NCBI GenBank assembly: GCA_047631555.1
Contig: JBLHZY010000001.1
Coordinates: 186,001 to 250,000 of the forward strand
Source of the DNA: JBLHZY01 sp047631555
GTDB taxonomy: Bacteria > Pseudomonadota > Alphaproteobacteria > Rhodobacterales > Rhodobacteraceae
Direction: 5' to 3'
Length of the DNA: 64,000 bases
The translations under genes and the position numbers were made by a program. Under the pieces are notes generated by a model that ran no database searches, was not told where the DNA came from, and worked only from the letters and a program-made list of their open reading frames with translations. Numbering within the stretch: position 1 is the first letter of the stretch; each line of letters opens with the position of its first letter. Shown here in pieces: positions 41,046 through 48,896 of the stretch.

Positions 41046-41728
41046 GCGAGACGCCAGAACCAAATGCGCAAAGCGCTGAGATCGCGGAATACGCGATGGG
41101 TCTGCTTGGTGGGGCCGAGCGGGCCGCGCTTGAGGCGCGTCTTGCCTCTGATCCTGCGCTGCGGGCCGAGCTTGCCGATTGGCAGGAGCGCTTGGCGGCA
41201 ATGACCGATGAGGTCGCGCCGGTTAATCCGCCAGAGCGCGTCTTTGCCGGGCTTGAGCAGCGGCTGTTTGGCGAAGAAATCGGCACGGGCTTTTTCGCGC
41301 GGCTCTTGGGCGCACGGCGCGGGGCTGTGGCCGGGGTTGCGCTTTCTTTTGCCGTCTTGGTTGGGCTGATCCTCTGGCTCCCCAGCGCGCAATCGCCGCT
41401 TTATGTCAGCCAACTCGCGGCTGATGGCTCCCCCCTTGAGATGAGCGCAGAATTTGGCCGCGATGGCGGTTTGCAACTGACACGGATCGCAGGGGCCGCC
41501 CCGGAGGGCCGGGTGCTTGAGCTGTGGTTGATCGTTGGTGAAACCCCGCCGATCTCGCTTGGTGTCTTGCCCGATACGCCCAAAATGGCGCTGTTCTTAC
41601 CAGACGAATTCGCCGCGCTAATCGCGCCCGGCGCCGTGCTCGCCATCACAGACGAGCCTGCTGGCGGCGCCCCCGGCGGCATCGCAACAGGCGAAGTGCG
41701 CGCCTTGGGCGAGGTGCAGGCGTTTTGA
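41042..41728 (+). CDS. RskA-type anti-sigma factor
   Basis: A 228-residue single-pass membrane protein. The N-terminal cytoplasmic sigma-binding part (AEIAEYAMGLLGGAERAALEARLASDPAL, about 12-40) lacks the His-Cys-Cys zinc motif. A membrane segment lies at about 95-113, and a periplasmic anti-sigma-K domain follows (GRVLELWLIVGETPPISLGVL). It starts inside the stop of the sigma gene, the standard arrangement for stoichiometric co-expression. Probably released by regulated proteolysis; the signal is unknown. Confidence 0.88.
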   Translation: MSETPEPNAQSAEIAEYAMGLLGGAERAALEARLASDPALRAELADWQERLAAMTDEVAPVNPPERVFAGLEQRLFGEEIGTGFFARLLGARRGAVAGVALSFAVLVGLILWLPSAQSPLYVSQLAADGSPLEMSAEFGRDGGLQLTRIAGAAPEGRVLELWLIVGETPPISLGVLPDTPKMALFLPDEFAALIAPGAVLAITDEPAGGAPGGIATGEVRALGEVQAF

Positions 41729-41776
41729 TTTGAGGGGGCTCAGGTGACGCCTTGAGCGCCCGCTATGCCCTCAAAC

Positions 41777-42178
41777 TTAAGGGCGTGCACTCGAACTTAA
41801 ACGACTACAAGATAGATTGGTCAGCCCCAAAACGATGAGCCAGATATTCACGGCCCACCAACTTATACTGAAGTCTCCCGTCAAAATCCAGAAGGATACA
41901 GCCATCAGCCCTGCGCAGATCATCAGCGCAGCCGCCGTCGTTTCGAGCTTGAACTTTAACTCCATTGAAAACCTGCCAAAGCGGGCGCTTAATCCTATGA
42001 GAGCAAAGGCCAAATCAATTGGAAAGAACGACCAGTTCCAAGCCACAACAAGCGGGTTCTGGTAGTCTGAATACATCAATGATGGGTCAATCGAAAGCAG
42101 GTTGAGCGCGAGCGCCCCAGCAAGGAGCCAATACAAAAGCATCAAGGCTTCGGTGACTGTGGTCGATAACTTTAGCAT
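41777..42178 (-). CDS. YvaD-like (DUF5360) membrane protein
   Basis: A 133-residue protein with about four membrane helices. The segment DYQNPLVVAWNWSFFPIDLAFALIG closely resembles the core of Bacillus YvaD-type proteins. SWWAVNIWLIVLGL forms the last helix. Function is unknown. It is opposed in direction to the sigma/anti-sigma and fasciclin genes and interrupts that module. The family call is from memory of the motif. Confidence 0.65.
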   Translation of the reverse strand: MLKLSTTVTEALMLLYWLLAGALALNLLSIDPSLMYSDYQNPLVVAWNWSFFPIDLAFALIGLSARFGRFSMELKFKLETTAAALMICAGLMAVSFWILTGDFSISWWAVNIWLIVLGLTNLSCSRLSSSARP

Positions 42179-42357
42179 TCGATACCTCTTTTACCTGAGG
42201 GAGATTTCTGCGCCAAAAGGGGTGTCACCGCAACGTCTGTTGGCCCCCCTTTGCGCCAAATATTCAAGCAGGATGGCGGGCCGTTTATCTCAAGCAAGAA
42301 TAAATTGTCATAAAAGCAATCACTTACGAATTTTTCCAAAAATAATTCAGCGCCCCT

Positions 42358-42384
42358 GAAACTTCCTCGCACCGCGCCCCGTTA
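42358..42384 (+). promoter_or_regulatory. ECF-type promoter before the fasciclin gene
   Basis: GAAAC (42358-42362), a 17-nt spacer, then CGTTA (42380-42384). This matches the general ECF sigma consensus (-35 GAAC/GAAAC, -10 CGTT) and lies 56 bp upstream of the fasciclin ATG. The ECF sigma gene of this cluster is the obvious candidate to use it. Confidence 0.5.
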
Positions 42385-42439
42385 CTCCCAGTATCCAAGG
42401 CACAAAGCCTTTGGCCAAACTGACCAGGAGAATACGACC

Positions 42440-43006
42440 ATGAAATTCACACGCACGCTCACCGCCATTTCCGCCTTCGCTCTGTCCGCTTCCATCGCTT
42501 TTGCTGCCGGCCACTCGCCCGCAAATCCGCAAGTTGGCGGCGCGGATATGTTTGCTGACAAGAACATCATCGAAAACGCCGTAAATTCGCCCGTGCACAC
42601 AACGCTCGTGGCGGCCGTCAAAGCGGCGGGCCTTGTGGAGACCCTAAGCGGCGACGGCCCCTTTACCGTTTTCGCCCCAACCAATGACGCTTTCGCGGCC
42701 CTGCCAGCCGGAACAGTCGAGACGCTCCTGAAGCCTGAAAACAAAGAGATGTTGACGAAAATCCTCACATGTCACGTTGTTTCTGCGGATGCGCTTTCCA
42801 TGGCGATCAAGGGCATGATCGACGACGACAGCGGCAAACACCCCGTGCCAACAGTCGGTGGCTGCACATTGCAAGCGACCTATATGGGCGACAAAATCAT
42901 GCTCGAAGATGAGCAAGGCAATATCGCCAACGTCACCATTGCGGATGTAAAACAACGCAACGGCGTCATCCACGTGATCGACAAAGTGCTTCTTCCTGCG
43001 ATGTAA
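42440..43006 (+). CDS. Secreted fasciclin (FAS1) domain protein
   Basis: A 188-residue protein with a signal peptide (MKFTRTLTAISAFALSASIAFA, cleaved about residue 22) and one FAS1 domain. Hallmarks are SPVHTTLVAAVKAAGLVETL, GPFTVFAPTNDAFAAL and the C-terminal GVIHVIDKVLLP. CAGGAG precedes the ATG. In mycobacteria, fasciclin proteins MPT70/MPT83 are the main targets of SigK controlled by RskA; the same trio is clustered here. Likely a periplasmic or surface protein with an adhesive or interaction role. Confidence 0.92.
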   Translation: MKFTRTLTAISAFALSASIAFAAGHSPANPQVGGADMFADKNIIENAVNSPVHTTLVAAVKAAGLVETLSGDGPFTVFAPTNDAFAALPAGTVETLLKPENKEMLTKILTCHVVSADALSMAIKGMIDDDSGKHPVPTVGGCTLQATYMGDKIMLEDEQGNIANVTIADVKQRNGVIHVIDKVLLPAM

Positions 43007-43013
43007 GTCGTGC

Positions 43014-43043
43014 AAAAATGGGGCGGCTTTTGAGGCCGCCCCA
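43014..43043 (-). terminator. Terminator between the fasciclin and barrel genes
   Basis: TGGGGCGGC (43019-43027) pairs with GCCGCCCCA (43035-43043). On the minus strand the stem is followed by TTTTTGCA, so it fits the end of the minus-strand barrel gene; it may also stop the fasciclin transcript. Confidence 0.7.
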
Positions 43044-43088
43044 ACCGTGCCAAAAGCGCAGTTTGCGGCAGGGATCAACCGGTGCCGC

Positions 43089-44681
43089 CTAATAGTTCAG
43101 CAAAGAGAATTTGCGCGAGATGCCCAACCCTAAACTTGTCGAACGAAAGCCCGTTTTCCCGGCGGTCTTGGCGGCAAACCCGCGCAGCGCCAATTCATCG
43201 CTTAGCCCGTATTCAAATCCAACAGCCGCCCGTGCGATTGGCCCCTGAACATTGGCCCCAACATGCAGCTCGCCAAAAACCTGAAGCCGCGCGCCCGCGA
43301 CATTCTTGCTGATTGCCCCAATGCCCGCAGAAACTTCGCCATACCCCGGATAGCCCCGATAAGACTGATAGGAAATGGCCGCGCGAAGGGGCACATAGAA
43401 ATGGGTGCCAAGCGTCTTTTGCCCTCGAATAACCAGCATGTTAAGCGGCGGGCTGCTCAGATGTTTGTAACGAATATTAAACGCGGTTTCATGCGAGAGG
43501 CTAAACTGAAACGCTTTATATTGGCCCTGTATCGCATTGCTATCAGCGGTCGCCGCGTTAGCGATGCGAAAATGCGAAATGAGCGCCGTGCCAAAGGTAT
43601 AATTGCGCGCGGTTCCATCAATAGCATGCGAATACCCCGCCGTAAGCGCAAAGCCGAGCCTCTCGTTAAATCTATATTCGGCCGCCAGTTTTGGATAGAG
43701 CAGCAGCCCTGATCCGGTATCGATCAACGTAGGCGCATAGCCCCCCGAGCCAAATCCAAGCTGGCCGTAAAGGGTGATCCGCGGCGCGAGCGAGAACCGG
43801 TAGCCTATCCCCCCAATTGCCTGATTGTAGGTCGGCAACCCCTTATATCCAACACCCAAAGCATAGAACCAATAGCGCTGTTTGGTCATAAATTTCGAAT
43901 ATTGCAGGTCGACCGCGCCGACCAAGCCCTTATAGGAGCCCTGTGGATTTATCTGCGCATAATTGTCCAGCCCGGCCATAATCATGCTGCCATAACCATC
44001 CCCGAGCGGCGCGCTTGAATTTGGCAGTGTTGAGGGTGTCACCCGATCGCCATGGCGTCCGTAAGGGCTTGTCGAATAGGAAAAGGGGCGCTGTAGGAAA
44101 ACGTTGATCTGCGTGCTGTCGATGCTCGATTTATGAAACTTCATATGAGAAATATTTACGCCGGCCGAAAATTTCTCAAACGCGTAACCAAGGCCAATAT
44201 AGCTATGAAGATAGCCGCCAGTCCCCGAAAGCTTAATACTTTGCGCAATGCTCTTGCCGCCGCCACCGCCGCCAAAGGCAAAGCCGCCATTTACAAAGAT
44301 ATGATCGGTGATTTTGCGCTGCGCATGGAGCTTAACGCCAAAGGCCATGAAGCCACCATATTCCCCCTTCAGAAAAGGGGCATAGCTTCCAATCCCAAAG
44401 TAGAGCCAGTCATTGAGCGGGCTCAACAGGTGATAGCCAAGAAAGTCGAGGGACTCGTTGCCGGGCAGGCGGATATCTTGGTAATCGAGCATAAAAATGC
44501 CCGCGTGGTCCTTAACCTTTGGCGCAAGCCGGGGCGATACCCGACCCTTTTCAATGCCAAACGATATAGGGCTTTGCTCGGCAGAGGCTTGGCGAACAGC
44601 TGCGGTATTCGCAAGCGCAACCCATGCCAGAATGCCCAATAAATTCAGGCCTTTTCTTATGTCGTCAAAAATCCGCGCCAA
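43089..44681 (-). CDS. Predicted outer membrane beta-barrel protein, unknown family
   Basis: A 530-residue protein with a signal peptide (cleavage after about residue 34, QASA) and a body of alternating short strands ending in an aromatic residue (SLLNY), as in outer membrane barrels. Repeated GxGY/YxFxxRLGFAL patterns (FGVKLHAQRKITDHIFVNGGFAF, YRFSLAPRITLYGQLGFG) support a barrel of many strands. I do not recognise the family. The only good start is TTG at 44681 with GAAGG upstream. Glycine and aromatic content is high and base composition slightly less GC than neighbours, hinting at acquisition. Confidence 0.65.
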   Translation of the reverse strand: MARIFDDIRKGLNLLGILAWVALANTAAVRQASAEQSPISFGIEKGRVSPRLAPKVKDHAGIFMLDYQDIRLPGNESLDFLGYHLLSPLNDWLYFGIGSYAPFLKGEYGGFMAFGVKLHAQRKITDHIFVNGGFAFGGGGGGKSIAQSIKLSGTGGYLHSYIGLGYAFEKFSAGVNISHMKFHKSSIDSTQINVFLQRPFSYSTSPYGRHGDRVTPSTLPNSSAPLGDGYGSMIMAGLDNYAQINPQGSYKGLVGAVDLQYSKFMTKQRYWFYALGVGYKGLPTYNQAIGGIGYRFSLAPRITLYGQLGFGSGGYAPTLIDTGSGLLLYPKLAAEYRFNERLGFALTAGYSHAIDGTARNYTFGTALISHFRIANAATADSNAIQGQYKAFQFSLSHETAFNIRYKHLSSPPLNMLVIRGQKTLGTHFYVPLRAAISYQSYRGYPGYGEVSAGIGAISKNVAGARLQVFGELHVGANVQGPIARAAVGFEYGLSDELALRGFAAKTAGKTGFRSTSLGLGISRKFSLLNY

Positions 44682-44861
44682 GTAAAAAGGCCTTCTTGTA
44701 AAAAGATGAATTCGTTTGGTGTTGTATCGCGCCGAGGAAGGTTTTTAAACCATAGAAAACCTGCTCATCGCCCCTCAGGCAGACAGATTTAAAATCAGGG
44801 ATTCGCGCGATGTGGCTTTGCGCGGCCCGCGCCCAAAGGGCCCGTATCCATCCATAGAAAA

Positions 44862-44897
44862 AGCCGGGCCGAGGATCTTTCCTCGCCCGGCTCTTTT
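44862..44897. terminator. Bidirectional terminator downstream of the J-domain gene
   Basis: AGCCGGGC (44862-44869) pairs with GCCCGGCT (44885-44892), extended by GAGGA/TCCTC within. T tracts follow on both strands (CTTTTGC on plus, TTTTTC on minus). On the minus strand it ends the J-domain transcript. The remaining gap (44682-44955) has no gene I can support. Confidence 0.8.
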
Positions 44898-44955
44898 GCT
44901 TTGAAGTCTCAAACGCGCCGCGCATCGATGCGCCACCCGGCAAAAGCCGCAGGTC

Positions 44956-45585
44956 TTACTTAAACCAGCGGCTCTCTTTGATCTGTTCCCAGGCCCAAAC
45001 AACTTCTTGAAGCTGCTCTTCATGGCTGCGATCACCGCCGTTCATATCGGGGTGCAGCACCTTGATCAGCGATTTATACTGCTTGCGCACCTCGGCCTTG
45101 TTCCAGTGATCCTTGGCCTCAAGGATATCGACGGCTTTGCGCTCGGTTGCGGGCAATTTGCGGGTTCCAGTGACGGATTTGCCGGGGTTTTGCGTCGCAT
45201 TGCCGCCCAAAACTTGATGGGGATCATCGATGCCAAGGCGCGACCAGGCGCGCGCTTCATCACCGGGCTTGCGCATCGGTTTGGTGGGCCGATCGCCAAC
45301 GCGGCTCGCGGCCATTTGGGCTTCCATCTCGGCCTCGGTGGTGCCGTTGAAGAAATTCCATTTGAGATTGTATTCGCGCACGTGGTCTTTGCAGAACCAC
45401 TTGTAATCGTCCAGAACGTCTGGCGATTTTGGCGCGCGGTATTGGCCTTGCTCGGTGCAGCCCTCGTGTTCGCATTCGCGGGTCGAGGTTTCAAAGGCCC
45501 CAGACATGCCGCGACGGCCTCGGGTGCGCTTCTTTTTATCAGCCGACACGGAGATGTCGAATCCGAAGGGATCGTTCTTATTCAT
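44956..45585 (-). CDS. J-domain (DnaJ-like) protein with C-terminal J domain
   Basis: A 209-residue protein. The J domain is at the C terminus (about 140-205) with the catalytic HPD motif (KVLHPDMNGGDRSHEEQLQEV). The N-terminal half has a cysteine/histidine-containing segment (CEHEGCTEQGQYRAP, then KWFCKDHVREYNLKWNFF) that may bind metal. It lacks the G/F and zinc-finger regions of DnaJ itself, so it is a specialised co-chaperone. In many Rhodobacteraceae it lies with bolA, cobS and cobT; here bolA is divergent next door and cobS is 4.7 kb away. Confidence 0.9.
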   Translation of the reverse strand: MNKNDPFGFDISVSADKKKRTRGRRGMSGAFETSTRECEHEGCTEQGQYRAPKSPDVLDDYKWFCKDHVREYNLKWNFFNGTTEAEMEAQMAASRVGDRPTKPMRKPGDEARAWSRLGIDDPHQVLGGNATQNPGKSVTGTRKLPATERKAVDILEAKDHWNKAEVRKQYKSLIKVLHPDMNGGDRSHEEQLQEVVWAWEQIKESRWFK

Positions 45586-45659
45586 GGTCTGCCCTCTTTT
45601 CGACTCGGGCCTGAGAGTTTAGACCACTGGCACAGAAGTGAAAGAGGGTGTGGGCAGAA

Positions 45660-45917
45660 ATGGGCGTTAAAGATGAGATTATCAGCGCATTAGAGGCGGC
45701 TTTTCGCCCAACAGCGCTGGAAGTGGTCGATGATAGCGAAAGCCATCGCGGCCACGGCGGCTATCGCGAAGGCGGCGAGAGCCACTTTAACGTGATGATC
45801 CGGGCCGAAAGTTTTGCAAATCAAAGCCGGATTGCCCGCCACAGGGCCGTTCATGCGGCTCTGGGCAAAGAGCTCGTGGCAAGCATTCACGCGCTGTCTT
45901 TGGATATCGACGCTTAA
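45660..45917 (+). CDS. bolA: BolA family protein
   Basis: An 85-residue BolA protein: VVDDSESHRGHGGYREGGESHFNVMI and NQSRIARHRAVHAALGKEL are the family core. His and Gly residues of the GESHF region and the RH...H motif are positioned to bind a [2Fe-2S] cluster with a monothiol glutaredoxin. ATG 45660 is preferred to a GTG four codons earlier; AAAGAGGG lies upstream. Divergent from the J-domain gene. Confidence 0.93.
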   Translation: MGVKDEIISALEAAFRPTALEVVDDSESHRGHGGYREGGESHFNVMIRAESFANQSRIARHRAVHAALGKELVASIHALSLDIDA

Positions 45918-45941
45918 GCGCGCAGTGGGGCCGAACAGCGC

Positions 45942-46367
45942 TTAATGCGTTGTCGGCTCTTCTTCTTTGGGGGCAGAGGCCTCAAGCTCGCTGAGGATTT
46001 CATCGAGCTGATCATCTGGGATCAAATCGGCCATGGGCACCGCCGGGGCAGAGGCCGCAATGGGCGCAGCAACAGCCGGGGCCGCAGCCGCCGAAGCCAC
46101 AACAGAAGGCGCATGCGAGACAGGCTGCGCCGTTTCAAGCGCGCGGCGAAACACCAGCATGTTTTGATAAACGGTGGTGCGCGAGGCAATGCCAGAGCGC
46201 TCTTCGGCGGGCAATGTAACGGTGCGCTGATATTCCCAGCCTGTCGCGGCATGTTCGTTCATCAGCTGCTCAAGCGCAAAGGCAAAACGCGCATCCGCAC
46301 CCTTAACCCCTTTACCACGCTGGCCTTTTTTCGGCGCAGGCACCACTTTATATTCAAACCGCTGCAT
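45942..46367 (-). CDS. DUF4177-like protein
   Basis: A 141-residue protein. The N-terminal half (MQRFEYKVVPAPKKG...FALEQLMNEHAATGWEYQRTVTLPAEE...NMLVFRR) has the beta-helix-beta pattern of DUF4177. The second half is Ala/Pro-rich and probably disordered, ending in an acidic tail (DDQLDEILSELEASAPKEEE). ATG 46367 with AAGGG upstream is chosen over a GTG one codon earlier. No function known. Convergent with bolA. Confidence 0.7.
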   Translation of the reverse strand: MQRFEYKVVPAPKKGQRGKGVKGADARFAFALEQLMNEHAATGWEYQRTVTLPAEERSGIASRTTVYQNMLVFRRALETAQPVSHAPSVVASAAAAPAVAAPIAASAPAVPMADLIPDDQLDEILSELEASAPKEEEPTTH

Positions 46368-46459
46368 CACTCACCCTTTTCCTTAACGCACTTTACCCCT
46401 GATCCGCAGATCAAACCGGGGCGCACCCTAGACCAAACCCAGAGATTCGCCAAATAGCC

Positions 46460-47974
46460 TTACAGCCCAAGTTTCGCCGCGACCAATTCATTGACCGCCT
46501 TGGGATTGGCCTTGCCGCCCGTCGCCTTCATCACTTGGCCGACAAACCAGCCCGCAAGTTTGGGATTGGCAAGCGCCTTGGCGACCTGATCAGGATTGGC
46601 CGCAATCACCTCGTCCACAGCCGCTTCAATCGCGCCTGTATCGGTGACCTGTTTCATGCCGCGCGCCTCAACGATTTCGGCCGGATCGCCGCCCTCGGTA
46701 TAGACGATCTCAAACAGGTCTTTGGCGATCTTGCCGGAAATATCGCCAGAAGAGATCAGCTTCACAATCCCACCAAGCTGCGCGGCAGAAATCGGGCTCG
46801 CTTCAATCTCGGCGTCATCCTTTTTGAGGCGGCCAAACAGCTCGTTGATCACCCAGTTGGCAGCCAGTTTGCCATCATTGCCCGCCGCGACCTGCTCAAA
46901 GAAGCTCGCATTGGCCGTATCGGCCGTCAGCACGCCTGCATCATATTCCGAGAGGCCAAAATCGGCGACAAAGCGTGCTTTTTTGGCGTCTGGCAGCTCG
47001 GGCAAACCCGCTTTGATATCATCAACCCATGTCTGCTCGATCTCGAGCGGCAGCAGATCGGGGCAGGGGAAATAGCGATAGTCATGCGCTTCTTCTTTGG
47101 AGCGCATCGAGCGGGTCTCGTTCTTATCCGCGTCATAAAGCCGGGTCTCTTGATTGACCTCGCCGCCATCCTCAACAATCGCGATTTGGCGGCGCGCCTC
47201 GTAATCAATCGCAAGCTGGATAAAGCGCATCGAGTTCATGTTCTTGATTTCGCAGCGCGTGCCAAGATGGCTAAAGTCTTGGGTTTCTTGGTATTTTTCA
47301 TATTGGCCGGGGCGGCAAACCGAGACGTTCACATCCGCGCGCATGCTGCCGCTTTGCATATTGCCATCGCAAGTCCCCAGATAGCGCAGGATTTGCCGGA
47401 TTTTGGCGACATAGGCGGCGGCCTCTTCGGGCCCGCGAATATCGGGTTTTGAGACGATCTCCATCAAGGCCACGCCAGTGCGGTTGAGATCCACAAACGA
47501 CATATTGGGATCCATGTCGTGAATGGATTTGCCCGCGTCTTGCTCGAGGTGAATGCGCTCAATGCGCACGCGCCGCGCAAGGCCCGGCCCCATATCAACG
47601 ATCACTTCGCCCTCGCCCACGATGGGGTGATAAAGCTGCGAGATTTGATAGCCTTGGGGCAGATCGGGATAGAAGTAATTCTTGCGATCAAAGGCGGAAT
47701 AAAGATTGATCTCGGCGTTCAGCCCAAGCCCTGTACGAACGGCCTGCTCAACGCAATACTCGTTGATCACTGGCAGCATGCCAGGCATCGCCGCATCGAC
47801 AAAAGCCACGTTGGAATTTGGCTCTGCGCCAAAGGTCGTCGAGGCGCCGGAAAAGAGCTTGGCGTTGGAGGAGACCTGCGCATGAATTTCCAGCCCGATC
47901 ACCAATTCCCAATCATGTTTCGCACCGGCAATTGTTTTGACGGGGGGCGTGGTGAATTCGAGATGGTCGAGCAT
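46460..47974 (-). CDS. gatB: Asp-tRNA(Asn)/Glu-tRNA(Gln) amidotransferase subunit B
   Basis: A 504-residue kinase/transamidation subunit of GatCAB, which converts Glu-tRNA(Gln) and Asp-tRNA(Asn) to the amide forms. The N terminus ELVIGLEIHAQVSSNAKLFSGAS is diagnostic, with DLPQGYQISQLYHPI and YRYFPCPDLLPLEI following and a YqeY-like tail (about 360-504). AGGAG lies 8 nt before the ATG at 47974; an extension to 48058 has no support. gatA and gatC are not in the window. Confidence 0.97.
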   Translation of the reverse strand: MLDHLEFTTPPVKTIAGAKHDWELVIGLEIHAQVSSNAKLFSGASTTFGAEPNSNVAFVDAAMPGMLPVINEYCVEQAVRTGLGLNAEINLYSAFDRKNYFYPDLPQGYQISQLYHPIVGEGEVIVDMGPGLARRVRIERIHLEQDAGKSIHDMDPNMSFVDLNRTGVALMEIVSKPDIRGPEEAAAYVAKIRQILRYLGTCDGNMQSGSMRADVNVSVCRPGQYEKYQETQDFSHLGTRCEIKNMNSMRFIQLAIDYEARRQIAIVEDGGEVNQETRLYDADKNETRSMRSKEEAHDYRYFPCPDLLPLEIEQTWVDDIKAGLPELPDAKKARFVADFGLSEYDAGVLTADTANASFFEQVAAGNDGKLAANWVINELFGRLKKDDAEIEASPISAAQLGGIVKLISSGDISGKIAKDLFEIVYTEGGDPAEIVEARGMKQVTDTGAIEAAVDEVIAANPDQVAKALANPKLAGWFVGQVMKATGGKANPKAVNELVAAKLGL

Positions 47975-48188
47975 GGCGCTGGCTCCTATGGATTGGCGTT
48001 TGAGGCGTTCTAGGGCAGGGCGCTTGCCGGAGCAAGGGGGGGCGGATTGTGCGGGCAATGGCTCTGGGCACGCGGGCGCTCGGCCAAAGGGCGCCTATGG
48101 GGCATGCTGGCATATAGACAGGCCCGCCGTTTCGCGCCAATTTACCCGCGACGCATAGTGCAGTGCGTTGCTGCCAGTGAAGTATCCA

Positions 48189-48803
48189 ATGATAGAATTT
48201 GCCTCTTTGCGCCGCATGGGCGCGCTGCTTTGCCTTGCCGTATTGCCTGCTGCCTGTGGTGCGCTCAGCTCATCGGAGAGGCCGCAAGACCGCCCCGCGA
48301 TGCAACTGATTGAAACCCGTTGGGATCACCGCCCAGAGGCCAAACGCTGGACCGCCGCCACATTGCGCGCGCTTGATGATCACGGGGTCGCGCTGATCAA
48401 CACCGTCCCCAAGGACGCGCCAACATGGTGCCCGGCCTATGCGAAATCGAATGAGGCGGGGCGCAAGGCTTTCTGGGTCGGGCTGCTTTCGGCGCTGGCC
48501 AAACACGAAAGCACATGGAACCCGGATGCGGTTGGCGGGGGCGGCAAATGGTTTGGCCTTGTGCAAATTGCGCCCGCAACGGCCCGCGGCTATGGCTGCC
48601 GGGCGACAAGCGGCGAGGCGCTGAAAACCGGCGCTGAAAACCTCAGCTGTGCGGTGCGTATTCTGGCCCATACGGTCCCGCGCGATGGGGTTGTTTCAGC
48701 GGGCGGCGGGGGCGTCGCCGCCGATTGGGGCCCATTTCATTCGGCCAGCAAACGCGAAGAAATGATCAGCTACATGCGCGCCCAGCCTTACTGCCAAGGC
48801 TAG
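48189..48803 (+). CDS. SLT-domain lytic transglycosylase lipoprotein
   Basis: A 204-residue putative lipoprotein: lipobox LPAAC with Cys23. An SLT-type lysozyme fold follows, with the catalytic glutamate Glu107 in SALAKHESTWNPDAV and the GLVQIAPATARGYGC substrate loop. It would cleave peptidoglycan from the outer membrane side. Two alternative starts exist (TTG 48168, ATG 48216); 48189 gives a normal signal peptide. The ribosome site is weak. Expressed independently of divergent gatB. Confidence 0.83.
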   Translation: MIEFASLRRMGALLCLAVLPAACGALSSSERPQDRPAMQLIETRWDHRPEAKRWTAATLRALDDHGVALINTVPKDAPTWCPAYAKSNEAGRKAFWVGLLSALAKHESTWNPDAVGGGGKWFGLVQIAPATARGYGCRATSGEALKTGAENLSCAVRILAHTVPRDGVVSAGGGGVAADWGPFHSASKREEMISYMRAQPYCQG

Positions 48804-48896
48804 GCCACGCGCTTGCCAAGGCCCGTGGCGTTGTAGCCAAGGAAAATAGGATCGGTGCGCCCTTTGTTCACAAAAGCGCGCGCCGCTGAATGCGCC

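Noticed and set aside
43007..43088. Terminator assigned only to the fasciclin gene
   Set aside because: The T tract follows the stem on the minus strand, so it was assigned to the barrel gene instead.
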